DNA of 64,000 nucleotides from Falsigemmobacter intermedius (GTDB taxonomy: Bacteria; Pseudomonadota; Alphaproteobacteria; Rhodobacterales; Rhodobacteraceae), in the NCBI RefSeq assembly GCF_004054105.1, contig NZ_SBLC01000003.1, positions 62,001 through 126,000 on the forward strand, written 5' to 3'. The notes under the pieces are model-generated. The model searched no databases. It had not been told where the DNA came from and saw only the letters and a list, made by a program, of their open reading frames with translations. Shown in pieces: positions 37,136 through 45,570 of this stretch (position 1 is the first letter of the stretch; each line of letters opens with the position of its first letter). Both the position numbers and the translations under genes were made by a program.

Positions 37136-37465
37136 TCAGGCTTTTACGACTTTGATCTCCAGGGCCGCACCGCTGGCGATGACCTCAAAAAGACGGTCGA
37201 TATTGGGATGCGCACCGGGGCGGGCTTTGGCATCGGCGGTATGTTCGGCAAAAACCTCAAGGCCATGGGTCGCGGCCTCCGTGGTCAGCGCGCCGAAGGC
37301 CGCGCCGAGATAGGCGTAGACCGCCAGCGAGCCCTGTTTGCCGGGCTGGTTCTCGATGACCGCAACAGTGGCGCCTGCAGCATCGGTCAGCTCAATCCGG
37401 GTGATGCCGTCGATCGCGGGCAGAAGGGCAAGGTTGTCTTTGAACGAAGCGGTGGGCCGGATCAT
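37136..37465 (-). CDS. Small conserved-looking hypothetical protein
   Basis: 109 residues from the ATG at 37465, with AAAGGA 7 bp upstream; a frame from 37504 is less likely. The sequence MIRPTASFKDNLALLPAIDGITRIELTDAAGATVAVIENQPGKQGSLAVYAYLGAAFG... is a mixed alpha/beta soluble protein with no signal peptide or cysteine. It lies 56 bp after the aminotransferase gene on the same strand, so may be its co-transcribed partner. Family not named with confidence. Confidence 0.75.
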   Translation of the reverse strand: MIRPTASFKDNLALLPAIDGITRIELTDAAGATVAVIENQPGKQGSLAVYAYLGAAFGALTTEAATHGLEVFAEHTADAKARPGAHPNIDRLFEVIASGAALEIKVVKA

Positions 37466-37521
37466 GCGCGGTCCTTTCAGGTCAGAGAGGTGAGGAGGGG
37501 GCATCAGCCCCCGCCTCAGAG

Positions 37522-38703
37522 TCAGAGCACGGCGGCAATCGCTGCGGCCAGTTTCGGCACGCTTTCGGTGTTCAGCCCGGCGATATTGATGCGGCTGTCG
37601 CCCACCATATAGACGCCGAATTCCACCCGCAGCCGCTCTACCTGTTCAGGGCTGAGGCCAAGGCGCGAGAACATGCCACGGTGGCGGGCCACGAAATCAA
37701 AGTGGTCCGAGTTGGTCAGGCGGCGCAGCTCAGAGGCCAGCTGCTCGCGCAGCCCCAGCATGGAAAGGCGCACCTCTTCCAGTTCCGCCTTCCAGTCCGC
37801 GGTCAGCGTCTCTGAGGTCAGAATGGTCTGCACCAGACGTGCGCCGTGATCGGGCGGGAAGGAGTAGTTCAGCCGGTTCAGCGCGGCCAGATTGGCCTGA
37901 ACCAGCGCGGTTTCCGTTCCCTCCGGCACCAGGGCCAGCAGGATACCCACACGCTCGCGGTACACCCCGAAGTTCTTTGAGCAGGAGGCCGCGATCAGCA
38001 GTTCGGGCAGCGCTTTGGCCAGCGCCCGCACGCCGTAAGCATCTTCCTCCAGCCCGTCGCCGAAGCCCTGATAGGCGATGTCGACCAGAACCGTGGCACC
38101 TTTGGCTTTCAGCAGCGCCACCAGCTCATCCCATTCGGCCGGGGTCAGGTTCGCCCCGGTCGGGTTGTGGCAGCAGCCGTGGAGCAGCACGATGTCATCC
38201 GCGCTGATGGCCGAGAGATCCGCTTTCATCCCCGCGAAATCGACGGTGCCCGAGGCTTCATCGAAATAGCGGTAGGTGGCGGGGACGAGGCCCAGATCCT
38301 GCGCGATGGCCGGGTGGTTCGGCCAGGTCGGGTCGGACATCAGCACCCGCGCTCCGGGCCGGGCTTTGCGGATCAGATCACAGGCGATGCGCAGAGCGCC
38401 GGTGCCGCCAGGCGTTGCCGCAGCAGCCACGCGGCTCGCAGGCACCGCATCCCCGAGGATCAGATCGCGCATTACCGCGTGAAACTGACTGTCCCCCGCA
38501 AGCGCGGTATAGGTTTTGGTGGTCTCAGAGGCCTGGAGTTCGGCCCCCGCCGCGCGAACGGCCCGCATCACCGGCGTCAGGCCGGTTGCATCTTTATAAA
38601 CGCCGACGCCAAGGTCGATCTTGCCGTCACGCGGGTCCTCGCGGAACTGCGCCATCAGGCGGATGATCTTGTCTTCGGCCTGAGGCTTCAGAGTTTCCAG
38701 CAT
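37522..38703 (-). CDS. Aromatic/aspartate aminotransferase (class I fold)
   Basis: 393 residues from the ATG at 38703 (AAAGGA upstream), 4 bp after the sulfurtransferase stop. TyrB/AspC-type features are IDLGVGVYKDATGLTPVMRAV near the N terminus, CCHNPTGANLTPAEW, PLP Lys in AASCSKNFGVYRERVG, and the C-terminal Arg region in SRINIAGL. It transfers amino groups between aromatic or dicarboxylic amino acids and 2-oxoglutarate. Which substrate dominates cannot be read from sequence; tyrosine/aromatic type is likelier. Confidence 0.9.
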   Translation of the reverse strand: MLETLKPQAEDKIIRLMAQFREDPRDGKIDLGVGVYKDATGLTPVMRAVRAAGAELQASETTKTYTALAGDSQFHAVMRDLILGDAVPASRVAAAATPGGTGALRIACDLIRKARPGARVLMSDPTWPNHPAIAQDLGLVPATYRYFDEASGTVDFAGMKADLSAISADDIVLLHGCCHNPTGANLTPAEWDELVALLKAKGATVLVDIAYQGFGDGLEEDAYGVRALAKALPELLIAASCSKNFGVYRERVGILLALVPEGTETALVQANLAALNRLNYSFPPDHGARLVQTILTSETLTADWKAELEEVRLSMLGLREQLASELRRLTNSDHFDFVARHRGMFSRLGLSPEQVERLRVEFGVYMVGDSRINIAGLNTESVPKLAAAIAAVL

Positions 38704-38707
38704 GGTC

Positions 38708-39556
38708 TCAGTCCTTTTCGACCGGCAGATCGTCATACATGCCCCATTCGGCCCAGGAGCCGTCATAAAGCGCATGGTTGCGGTGGCCCGCCCGCTCCAG
38801 CGCCAGTGACAGCACCGCTGCCGTGACCCCGGAGCCGCAGGAGGTGATCACCGGCTGCTCGGGCGTGACGCCAAGGCCCGCGAAAATCTCACGCAGCGCC
38901 TCAGGTGACTTCATGGTGCCATTGGCTTCCAGCACCTGACCAAAGGGCAGGTTCTTCGCGCCGGGGATATGGCCTGAGCGCAGACCGGGTCGCGGCTCGG
39001 CCTCAGCGCCTGAGAAGCGGCCCGGGGCGCGGGCGTCAAGGATGATATGGGATTTCAGCTTGGAGGCCTGGGCCACTTGGGTGACATCTTTCACCAGACC
39101 CGCCTGACGCTGCACCGTCATATGGCGGTCACGCATGACGGGGGGCAGATTTTCAAGGGCGCGGCCTTCGGCCTTCCACTTCGGCAGGCCCCCGTCGAGC
39201 ACGGCGACATCTGTTTTGCCCATCAGCCGGAAGGTCCACCAGACCCGCGCGGCTGAGAAAAGCCCGTGGCCGTCGTAGATCACCACCTGATGACCGTCAC
39301 CAATGCCCATGGCACGCATCCGCGAGATGAACTTCTCGGGCGGCGGCGCCATATGCGGCAGGGCCGAACGGGTATCGGAAATCTCTTCGATATCAAAGAA
39401 GCGCGCGCCGGGGATATGGCCGGCCTCATATTCGGCCTTCGCATCGCGACCCATGGCGGGCAGATACCAGGAGGCATCAATCACCCGCAGGTCAGGGTCT
39501 TTCAGATGCGCGTCGAGCCAGGCGGTCGACACCAGCGTGCGGGGATCATCGGTCAT
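38708..39556 (-). CDS. sseA: 3-mercaptopyruvate sulfurtransferase
   Basis: 282 residues with two rhodanese domains (about 8-128 and 160-280). The active loop is CGSGVTA with Cys240, the mercaptopyruvate-type loop rather than the thiosulfate type. Hallmarks are VIDASWYLP, EAGHIPGARFFDIEEI and LDARAPGRFSGAEAEPRPGLRSGHIPGA. It transfers sulfur from 3-mercaptopyruvate. It is upstream of and almost touching the aminotransferase gene; aminotransferases can make 3-mercaptopyruvate from cysteine, so the pair could form a short cysteine-catabolic route (inference). Confidence 0.93.
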   Translation of the reverse strand: MTDDPRTLVSTAWLDAHLKDPDLRVIDASWYLPAMGRDAKAEYEAGHIPGARFFDIEEISDTRSALPHMAPPPEKFISRMRAMGIGDGHQVVIYDGHGLFSAARVWWTFRLMGKTDVAVLDGGLPKWKAEGRALENLPPVMRDRHMTVQRQAGLVKDVTQVAQASKLKSHIILDARAPGRFSGAEAEPRPGLRSGHIPGAKNLPFGQVLEANGTMKSPEALREIFAGLGVTPEQPVITSCGSGVTAAVLSLALERAGHRNHALYDGSWAEWGMYDDLPVEKD

Positions 39557-39732
39557 TAGGCAGCCTCCCGGTCTTTCGCTCTTTCCTAGCCCTCAGGGCA
39601 GGGCAGAGCAAGGGTAACGGGCAGGGCGCAAACCTCAGCCTTTCCGGTGAGGCGCGGCCTTGCAGGGCGCCTGCCGCGCTGCCACCATGGATCATCCGCC
39701 GCCACCGCCTGCGGCTCAGTGAGAGCGACAGA

Positions 39733-41160
39733 ATGCAAAACCGATCCACCATCCCGGACCATATCGCCCGCCATCAGGAAGACCTGAAAGGCCTTGCCGA
39801 CCGCGTCTGGGCCACGCCGGAGCTGCTTTACGGCGAGTTCCGCTCCTGCGATGCCCATACCGAGATGCTGGAGGCCAAGGGCTTTCGCGTCACCCGCAAT
39901 CTCGCGGGCCTGCCCACCGCCGTCATGGGCGAGGCGGGTGAAGGCGGGCCGGTCATTGCGATCCTTGGCGAATATGATGCTCTGCCGGGGCTGAGCCAGG
40001 AGGCGGGGGTGGATTTCCACTCAGAGGTTGAGGGGGGCGGCAATGGTCATGGCTGCGGGCATAATCTTCTGGGGTCTGCCTCGCTGCTGGCGGCCTGCGC
40101 GCTGAAAGACTGGCTGGCCGCCACCGGCACGCCGGGACGGGTGCGCTATTACGGCTGCCCTGCCGAAGAGGGCGGCGCGGCAAAGGCCTTTATGGTGCGC
40201 GACGGCGCTTTTGATGATGTGGATGCGGCGGTCACCTGGCATCCGGGCGGCATCACCCGTGTCGATGATCCGCTGGCGCTGGCCAATACGCGCATCGATT
40301 TCACCTTCACCGGCCGGTCGTCTCATGCGGCGGCGACCCCGCATCTGGGCCGCTCAGCTCTTGATGCGGTGGAGCTGATGTCGGTGGGGGTGAACTATCT
40401 GCGCGAGCATATGGTGCAGGATGCCCGCATTCACTACGCCTATCTCGATGCCGGGGGCCGCGCGCCCAATGTGGTGCAGTCGAAAGCCACGGTGCGTTAT
40501 TCGATCCGGGCGCTGAAACTGCCCGAGATGCTCTCGCTGGTCGAGCGGGTGAAAAAGGTGGCCGAAGGGGCCGCGCTGATGACGGAAACGAGTGTCGAAC
40601 CGAAGGTGTTTTCGGCAGTCTCGAACCACCTCGAAAACCTGACGCTGGATAAGGCGATGCAGGCGGTGCTCGAGGAAATCGGCGGTGTGCCCTTTGATGA
40701 CGCCGACCGCGCCTATGCCGCCAAGATCCGCGCCACGCTGACCGAAAACGATATTGCGGCGGAATTTGCCGTGATCAATCAGCCGCCCAATGACGATCTG
40801 CTTTGTGACTGGGTGGCCCCCTTCCGTCCGGGCGGCGAGCAGATGCTGGGCTCCACCGATGTGGGCGATGTGACCTGGAAGGTGCCCACCACGGAAGTGC
40901 TGGTCGCCACCGCGGCCATCGGCACGCCGCTTCACTCCTGGCAGATGACGGCCCAGGGCAAATCGCCGGCCGCCCACAAGGGCATGATCCATGCGGCCAC
41001 TGCCATGGCGCGGCTGGGCGAGAAGCTGATCGCCGATCCGGCGCTGCTGGCTGAGGCAAAACGCGAACACGCGGACCGCCTTGCGCGCAGCCCCTTTGTC
41101 AGCCCGATCCCGCCGGAGGTTCAGGCCCCGATCCTGACCCGCGAAGAGGCGCTGGGCTGA
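39733..41160 (+). CDS. M20-family amidohydrolase (AbgB-like)
   Basis: 475 residues. Metal-site and domain motifs are GEYDALPGLSQ, GGGNGHGCGHNLLGSASLLAA, CPAEEGGAAKAFMVRDG, WHPGG and a dimerisation domain from FTGRSSHAAATPHLGRSALDAVELM. A C-terminal STDVGDVTWKVPTTEVLVATAAIGTPLHSWQ completes the M20 site. Closest in style to p-aminobenzoyl-glutamate hydrolase subunit B and related aminoacylases. Substrate unknown. Single gene. Confidence 0.88.
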   Translation: MQNRSTIPDHIARHQEDLKGLADRVWATPELLYGEFRSCDAHTEMLEAKGFRVTRNLAGLPTAVMGEAGEGGPVIAILGEYDALPGLSQEAGVDFHSEVEGGGNGHGCGHNLLGSASLLAACALKDWLAATGTPGRVRYYGCPAEEGGAAKAFMVRDGAFDDVDAAVTWHPGGITRVDDPLALANTRIDFTFTGRSSHAAATPHLGRSALDAVELMSVGVNYLREHMVQDARIHYAYLDAGGRAPNVVQSKATVRYSIRALKLPEMLSLVERVKKVAEGAALMTETSVEPKVFSAVSNHLENLTLDKAMQAVLEEIGGVPFDDADRAYAAKIRATLTENDIAAEFAVINQPPNDDLLCDWVAPFRPGGEQMLGSTDVGDVTWKVPTTEVLVATAAIGTPLHSWQMTAQGKSPAAHKGMIHAATAMARLGEKLIADPALLAEAKREHADRLARSPFVSPIPPEVQAPILTREEALG

Positions 41161-41226
41161 GCCCTCCCGCGATCAGGCGTCCGCCGCGTGGCAACCCGAT
41201 CGCGTCATGGCGGTTGGTGCTGCGGG

Positions 41227-41246
41227 GGGCTGCCCCGGATTTGTGA
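41227..41246 (+). repeat. Possible degenerate copy of the intergenic hairpin repeat
   Basis: The stretch shares gctgccccgga and a GGGG left arm with the full copies but lacks the GAGTATTT tail; the hairpin is shortened to GGGG/CCCC. It may be a decayed copy or chance. Confidence 0.3.
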
Positions 41247-41255
41247 GAGGTTCTG

Positions 41256-41774
41256 ATGTCTGAATTTATCGTAATCGGCTTTGACACGGTCACCGAGGCG
41301 GATGAAACGCTGTCGCGCCTGCGCCGCCTGCAGCGCGAATATCTGATCGATCTGGAAGATGCGGTGATCGCCACCCGCTCGGCGGAAGGCGCGGTCGATC
41401 TGAAACAGAGCGTTAATCTGGTCGGCATGGGCGCGGCCTCCTCGGGTGTCTCGGGGGCGATGTTCGGCACGCTGATCGGGCTTTTGTTCCTCAATCCGCT
41501 GGCGGGCATGGCCATCGGCGGCGCAATCGGCGCAGGGACCGGGGCGCTGGCGGGCTCTCTGGCGGATTACGGGATCAATGATGATCTGATCCGCGAGATT
41601 GCGGAGACTCTGACCCCCGGAACCTCAGCGCTTTTCCTTTTGGTGCGCAAAGCGCAGCCGGAAAAGGTCATGGCAGAATTCAAGGACACCAGGGGCCGCA
41701 TCATCCGCTCGTCGCTTTCGCCCGAGGATGAAGAGAAGCTGCGCTCGGCCATTGCCGGTCTGAACGCCGCTTGA
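41256..41774 (+). CDS. DUF1269 domain-containing membrane protein
   Basis: 172 residues. Opening MSEFIVIGFDTVTEADETLSRLRRLQREYLIDLEDAVIATR and the glycine-rich double hairpin GMGAASSGVSGAMFGTLIGLLFLNPLAGMAIGGAIGAGTGALAGSLADYGI (about 57-107) are typical for DUF1269. The glycine-zipper-like segment probably inserts in the membrane. A soluble tail with a second ferredoxin-like half follows. Function unknown; ends in a terminator shared with mepA. Confidence 0.9.
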   Translation: MSEFIVIGFDTVTEADETLSRLRRLQREYLIDLEDAVIATRSAEGAVDLKQSVNLVGMGAASSGVSGAMFGTLIGLLFLNPLAGMAIGGAIGAGTGALAGSLADYGINDDLIREIAETLTPGTSALFLLVRKAQPEKVMAEFKDTRGRIIRSSLSPEDEEKLRSAIAGLNAA

Positions 41775-41795
41775 GGCGATGCGACTGCGCCAATG

Positions 41796-41825
41796 AAAAA
41801 GACCGCCCCGGGGGGGCGGTCTTTT
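41796..41825. terminator. Bidirectional terminator between the DUF1269 gene and mepA
   Basis: Stem aaaagaccgcccc/ggggcggtctttt with A and T runs on both flanks. Confidence 0.9.
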
Positions 41826-41826
41826 G

Positions 41827-42726
41827 TTATTCCGTCAGCACCTGATGGCAGGCGGCGGGCAGATCCGCCATGGTGTAATCGCGCGGGCCACGCGGGCGCG
41901 GCTGCGGCGGCGGTTTCGGGCCGGTCTGTTTGGGCGGGTTCAGGTAATCCGTCACCCACCAGGTCAGCGTCTCATCACAGCCATTGCCACCCTTCGACAA
42001 CTCCTGCACCGTCGGCGTCTGGGTCTGACACGACCCGCCAGAGCCGGGCGGGCATTTCAGGCGGACGTGGAAATGGGTGTCATGCCCCGCCACGGGGCGG
42101 ATCTTCTGCAGCCAGCGGGTGTCGGATGAACGCGCCGAGCGGCACATCTCAATCTTCACGGCGGCTGCGACGAAAATGCGGTCCACCCGGTCATCCGAAG
42201 CGGCCGCACGCAAGAGTGCGTGGTGGCTGGCGGTCCAGTTGCGCGTCACGCTGCGCTGATCGGCACTGCGCACGGGGATCGAGGAGATCTTTTCACGCTC
42301 GGCCCGCGAGAGGTTCAGCCGCTGCGGCGGCAGCATCCAGATATCAGCATCCAGCCCGATCTGGTGGCTGGCATGGCCCGAGACCATGGGACCGCCGCGC
42401 GGCTGGCTGATGTCACCGATATAAAGCCCGCGCCAGCCGATCTGCTGCGCCGCGACTGAGAGCTCCTGCAGAAAGCGGATCGTCTCCGGGTGGCCCCAGT
42501 TGCGGTTGCGCGAGAGCCGCATCGCCTGCCAGGAGGGGCCGGTTTCCGGCAGTTGCACCAGACCTGCCGCGCAGCCCTTGGCGTAAGAGCCAATGGGTGC
42601 CGGGCGGTGCGGGCTGGGGGTGGTTTTGGCGCCAAACAGCTGATTGGCCTTTTGCTGGGCCAGGGCCACACCCGGAACAGCGCCGGGCAGCATCAGCGCG
42701 GCGAGCAGCGCAAATCTTAAAAACAT
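41827..42726 (-). CDS. mepA: Penicillin-insensitive murein endopeptidase
   Basis: 299 residues from the ATG at 42726, which shares one base with the MFS gene stop (TGATG). A signal peptide (MFLRFALLAALMLPGAVPGVALAQ) precedes the LAS-type zinc site: SGHASHQIGLDADIW (117-130) and AGHDTHFHVRL. MepA cleaves D-Ala-mDAP cross-links in the periplasm and is not inhibited by beta-lactams. The late CDETLTWWVTDYLN and the Pro-rich tail are usual in this group. Confidence 0.93.
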   Translation of the reverse strand: MFLRFALLAALMLPGAVPGVALAQQKANQLFGAKTTPSPHRPAPIGSYAKGCAAGLVQLPETGPSWQAMRLSRNRNWGHPETIRFLQELSVAAQQIGWRGLYIGDISQPRGGPMVSGHASHQIGLDADIWMLPPQRLNLSRAEREKISSIPVRSADQRSVTRNWTASHHALLRAAASDDRVDRIFVAAAVKIEMCRSARSSDTRWLQKIRPVAGHDTHFHVRLKCPPGSGGSCQTQTPTVQELSKGGNGCDETLTWWVTDYLNPPKQTGPKPPPQPRPRGPRDYTMADLPAACHQVLTE

Positions 42727-44054
42727 CAATGGGTACCTCCCTCGGGACGCACCCAGAGTAGCAGCACAAGCCCGATCAGAAAAAGCCCGATCAGCGGAAG
42801 AATGCCAAGCTGCTGGCTGCCGGTCAGCTGGGTGGTGACGGCAATGCTCAGCGGGGCCATCCAGGCCATGGCCTTGCCGGTCAGCGCATAAAGGCCGAAA
42901 TCCTCGGTCATGCGGTGGGGATGTGCCTGGCGCACCATCATCGTGCGGCTTGCCGATTGCAGGATGCCACCGCCTGCGCCGATCAGGCAGCCGATGACGT
43001 AAAAGGCAATATCGGGCGCGAAGCTTTCTGGTCCGACGGGCAGGCCAAAGACCTTAGTCCGCGAGACATAGACCACCGCGATACAGACCAGCAGCATCAG
43101 AAGAACGGATGCGGCGATGACGGGCTTCGGGCCAAAGCGGCTGTCGAGCCGTCCGCCCCACCAGGCGAAGATCGCCCCGGTGATCGCGGCCAGGATGCCG
43201 AAGATGCCGACATTGGTCACCGACCAGCCCAGAACCCCTGCCGCATAGATGCCGCCGAAGGTATACATCCCGTTCAGCCCGTCGCGGTAAAAGGTCGAAG
43301 ACAAAAGATAGGCCGCGAGGCTGCGGTTGGCGGGCAGGGCGCGGATATGCGCCAGGGTGTCCGGAAAGGCGCGGCGGGTGGCAGCGAGGATCCCGGTGCC
43401 AGGCCGGCGCGGCTCGCGCACCCACAGGAAGAAAGGCACCATAAAGACTGCAAACCAGATCGCGGTGAAGGGACCGACAAAGCGCGTCCCCTCGCGCGTC
43501 TCAGGATCAAGGCCGAAGAGCGGCGCAAGACCGATCAGCGTGGTCCCCTCTGTGCCTTCTGCGAAAAACAGCAGCATGATCGCAAGGGCAATCACGCCGC
43601 CGACATAGCCAAAGGCCCAGCCGCTGCCGGAGATCCGCCCCAGCTCTTCGCGCGGGGCCAGATCAGGCATCATGGCATTGGTGAAGGTGGTGGCAAATTC
43701 CATCCCGATGAGGCCCACCGAGAAGGAGAACATCACCCACCAGATGTTGAAATCCTGCGGTGAGGACCACCAGAGCCCCCAGGCCCCCAACACATAAAGC
43801 AGCGAGAAAAGGACAATGAAGCCCATCCGCCGACCGGTTTTATCGGCAATCGCGCCCAGCACCGGCGAGAGAAGCGCAATGGCCAGTCCCGCCAGCCCCA
43901 CGCCATAGCCCCAGATGGCCTGAGCGGTGGAGCCGTCTCCGATCAGCGAGACCACATAGGGCCCGAAGATGAAGGTCAGCAAAAGCGTATTATAGGGCTG
44001 GCTGGCGAAGTCGAAAAAATACCAGCCCCGAATGCGCTTCTGCGTGGGTGTCAT
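42726..44054 (-). CDS. MFS transporter, UMF1/Atg22-like
   Basis: 442 residues with about 12 membrane segments. Opening RGWYFFDFASQPYNTLLLTFIFGPYVVS and LSPVLGAIADKTGRRMGF are typical of the UMF1 family, as are the long loop with GLDPETREGTRFVGP and the late ASRTMMVRQAHPHRMTEDFGLYALTGKAMAWMAP. Substrate unknown (some relatives move amino acids or other metabolites). Operon with mepA through a one-base overlap. Confidence 0.88.
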   Translation of the reverse strand: MTPTQKRIRGWYFFDFASQPYNTLLLTFIFGPYVVSLIGDGSTAQAIWGYGVGLAGLAIALLSPVLGAIADKTGRRMGFIVLFSLLYVLGAWGLWWSSPQDFNIWWVMFSFSVGLIGMEFATTFTNAMMPDLAPREELGRISGSGWAFGYVGGVIALAIMLLFFAEGTEGTTLIGLAPLFGLDPETREGTRFVGPFTAIWFAVFMVPFFLWVREPRRPGTGILAATRRAFPDTLAHIRALPANRSLAAYLLSSTFYRDGLNGMYTFGGIYAAGVLGWSVTNVGIFGILAAITGAIFAWWGGRLDSRFGPKPVIAASVLLMLLVCIAVVYVSRTKVFGLPVGPESFAPDIAFYVIGCLIGAGGGILQSASRTMMVRQAHPHRMTEDFGLYALTGKAMAWMAPLSIAVTTQLTGSQQLGILPLIGLFLIGLVLLLWVRPEGGTH

Positions 44055-44136
44055 AAGATGGCTCCGGCGGGTGAGGGGAGAGGGCGCCGCTGGCGCCCCG
44101 GAGGCTCAGATCACTCGTGACAAAACCGGGCTGCGA

Positions 44137-44607
44137 TCATGCCGCCGCCTGGGGGCGGCTTTCGGTCAGGATCGCGTAGATCGTCGCCGGGGCCAGATTG
44201 GCGCGCAGCTTGGCGCAGACCTGCTGGTCACGCATGGTGCGCGAGATCAGCGCAAGGGCCTTCAGATGCTCAACGCCGCTGTCTTTGGGCGCAAAGAGCG
44301 TGAAGATCAGATCCACCGGCTGACGGTCGACGCTGTCAAAGTCCATCGGCTTTTCCAGCCGGAAGAACAGCCCGACAATGCGGTCGAGCCCTTCGAGACG
44401 GGCGTGGGGCAGCGCAATGCCATGGCCCACGCCGGTCGGCCCAAGGCTTTCACGCTCCTGCAGGCCGTCGATTGCAACGGCAGCCGGCAGGCCATAGGCC
44501 GAGGCTGCGACTTCACCAAGCTCCTGAAACAGGCGCTTTTTGCTGGTCATAGAACCCAGAACGCGCACGGCTTCGGGTTTGAGGATTTTCGAGATGTCCA
44601 TGTCCAT
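44137..44607 (-). CDS. ptsN: PTS IIA-like nitrogen regulatory protein PtsN (EIIA-Ntr)
   Basis: 156 residues; an ATG 6 bp inside is a possible start. The phosphorylated His is His68 in GHGIALPHARLEGL. Flanking LGSMTSKKRLFQELGE and VDLIFTLFAPKDSGVEHLKALALISRTMRD are family-typical. In the Ntr phosphotransferase system it receives phosphate from NPr and modulates kinases, potassium transport and stress functions. It follows hpf, the usual order. The spacing of 57 bp suggests co-transcription. Confidence 0.95.
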   Translation of the reverse strand: MDMDISKILKPEAVRVLGSMTSKKRLFQELGEVAASAYGLPAAVAIDGLQERESLGPTGVGHGIALPHARLEGLDRIVGLFFRLEKPMDFDSVDRQPVDLIFTLFAPKDSGVEHLKALALISRTMRDQQVCAKLRANLAPATIYAILTESRPQAAA

Positions 44608-44664
44608 CCGTAAAGCAGGAAGAGCGCGGGCCCGGAAGGCCTCCCGGGCGCGCGCGGCTGGCCG

Positions 44665-45240
44665 CTATTTGCTGTTGCGGGGGTCGATCCAGCCGATATT
44701 GCCGTCTTCACGGCGATAGACCACGTTCACCCCGCCATGTCCTTCGTTGCGGAACACCAGAAGTTTCTGGGCCGACAGTTCCAGCTGCATGACCGCTTCA
44801 CCAACGGAAATCTCGGGAACCCGGGTTTCCATCTCAGCGATGACGACGGGCTGCAGCGAGTCGTCTTCCGAATCCTCCGTCTCTTCGGTAGCTGCCAGGA
44901 TATACGACTGGCCCGTGCCAAATTCAACAGGGCGTGACCGGCGGCCATAATGGTCACGCAGGCGGCGCTTGTGGCGGCGCAGCTGCTTATCAAGCCGCTC
45001 GCGGCAGGCCTCAAAGGCGGGGTAAATCTCGGTTGCCTTGCCGCTGGCAGTCGCCGTCAGCCCGGTTGAGAGATGGAGGGTCGCTTCGCAGACCATCTCA
45101 TGGGCCTTGCGTGAGAATGTGACAACGGCTTCGGTCGGGCGTTGGGCGTATTTCTCAACCGTCTCATTGAGCTCAGACTTTACATGTGTCTGCAGAGCGT
45201 CGCCGATGTCGAGCTGCCGTCCGCTGATCTGATACCGCAT
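44665..45240 (-). CDS. hpf: Ribosome hibernation promoting factor, long form
   Basis: 191 residues from the ATG at 45240, which has AGGAGG ideally placed. The N-terminal S30AE domain (MRYQISGRQLDIGDALQTHVKSELNETVEKYAQRPTEAVVTF) binds the ribosome decoding site. An acidic linker (ATEETEDSEDDSLQPVV) leads to the C-terminal dimerisation domain (EISVGEAVMQLELSAQKLLVFRNEGHGGVNVVYRREDGNIGWIDP) that joins two 70S into 100S. In many alphaproteobacteria rpoN lies just upstream; here it does not. Confidence 0.95.
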   Translation of the reverse strand: MRYQISGRQLDIGDALQTHVKSELNETVEKYAQRPTEAVVTFSRKAHEMVCEATLHLSTGLTATASGKATEIYPAFEACRERLDKQLRRHKRRLRDHYGRRSRPVEFGTGQSYILAATEETEDSEDDSLQPVVIAEMETRVPEISVGEAVMQLELSAQKLLVFRNEGHGGVNVVYRREDGNIGWIDPRNSK

Positions 45241-45422
45241 GATGCCTCCTTCGCTGTGGAAAAGCCGCACCCGTCCCGACGAGCGGGCTGGTTTGCCGGC
45301 GCTTTGTGGCCGCACCGATGGGGTGCGGCGCGGGGCCGTCTTCTCTCCGGGCCTGGCTGCGGGGAACCGCAGGGCTGACGACCGGATGAAACTGAGAAGC
45401 TCGGGTCATACGCATCCCTCAG

Positions 45423-45451
45423 ATTGGGCAACGGGGCGGAGCATATGTCAA
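45423..45451 (-). promoter_or_regulatory. Candidate hpf promoter
   Basis: Minus strand TTGACA (perfect), 17-bp spacer, CCCAAT (weak). It leaves a leader of about 175 nt before hpf. Confidence 0.55.
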
Positions 45452-45498
45452 CTGCCCTCTCCGGTCTCAGCGGAGCTTTTCCGATGCCGCATGGCCAC

Positions 45499-45516
45499 AT
45501 TGGCGTGATCGCCAAT
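45499..45516. promoter_or_regulatory. Inverted repeat upstream of the hpf promoter
   Basis: ATTGGCG-TGAT-CGCCAAT, perfect 7-bp arms. It sits just after the lptB terminator and about 50 bp before the -35; a candidate activator or repressor site. Confidence 0.4.
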
Positions 45517-45519
45517 CAA

Positions 45520-45547
45520 ATAAAAACCCGCCCCTTTCAGGGCGGGT
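45520..45547 (-). terminator. Terminator of the lptC-lptA-lptB operon
   Basis: Minus-strand stem acccgccc/gggcgggt followed by TTTTTA, 24 bp after the lptB stop. Confidence 0.88.
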
Positions 45548-45570
45548 CAGATGCTGCGCGGCAGCATGTT

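Larger units (their letters stand above)
45241..45570. other. 330-bp hpf leader/promoter region, no gene
   Basis: Between lptB and hpf. It contains the lptB terminator (45520-45547), a perfect inverted repeat (45499-45516), a promoter with perfect -35 (45423-45451) and, close to the start codon, a hairpin ccgcacc/ggtgcgg (around 45309-45327). No rpoN remnant is visible. Confidence 0.6.
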
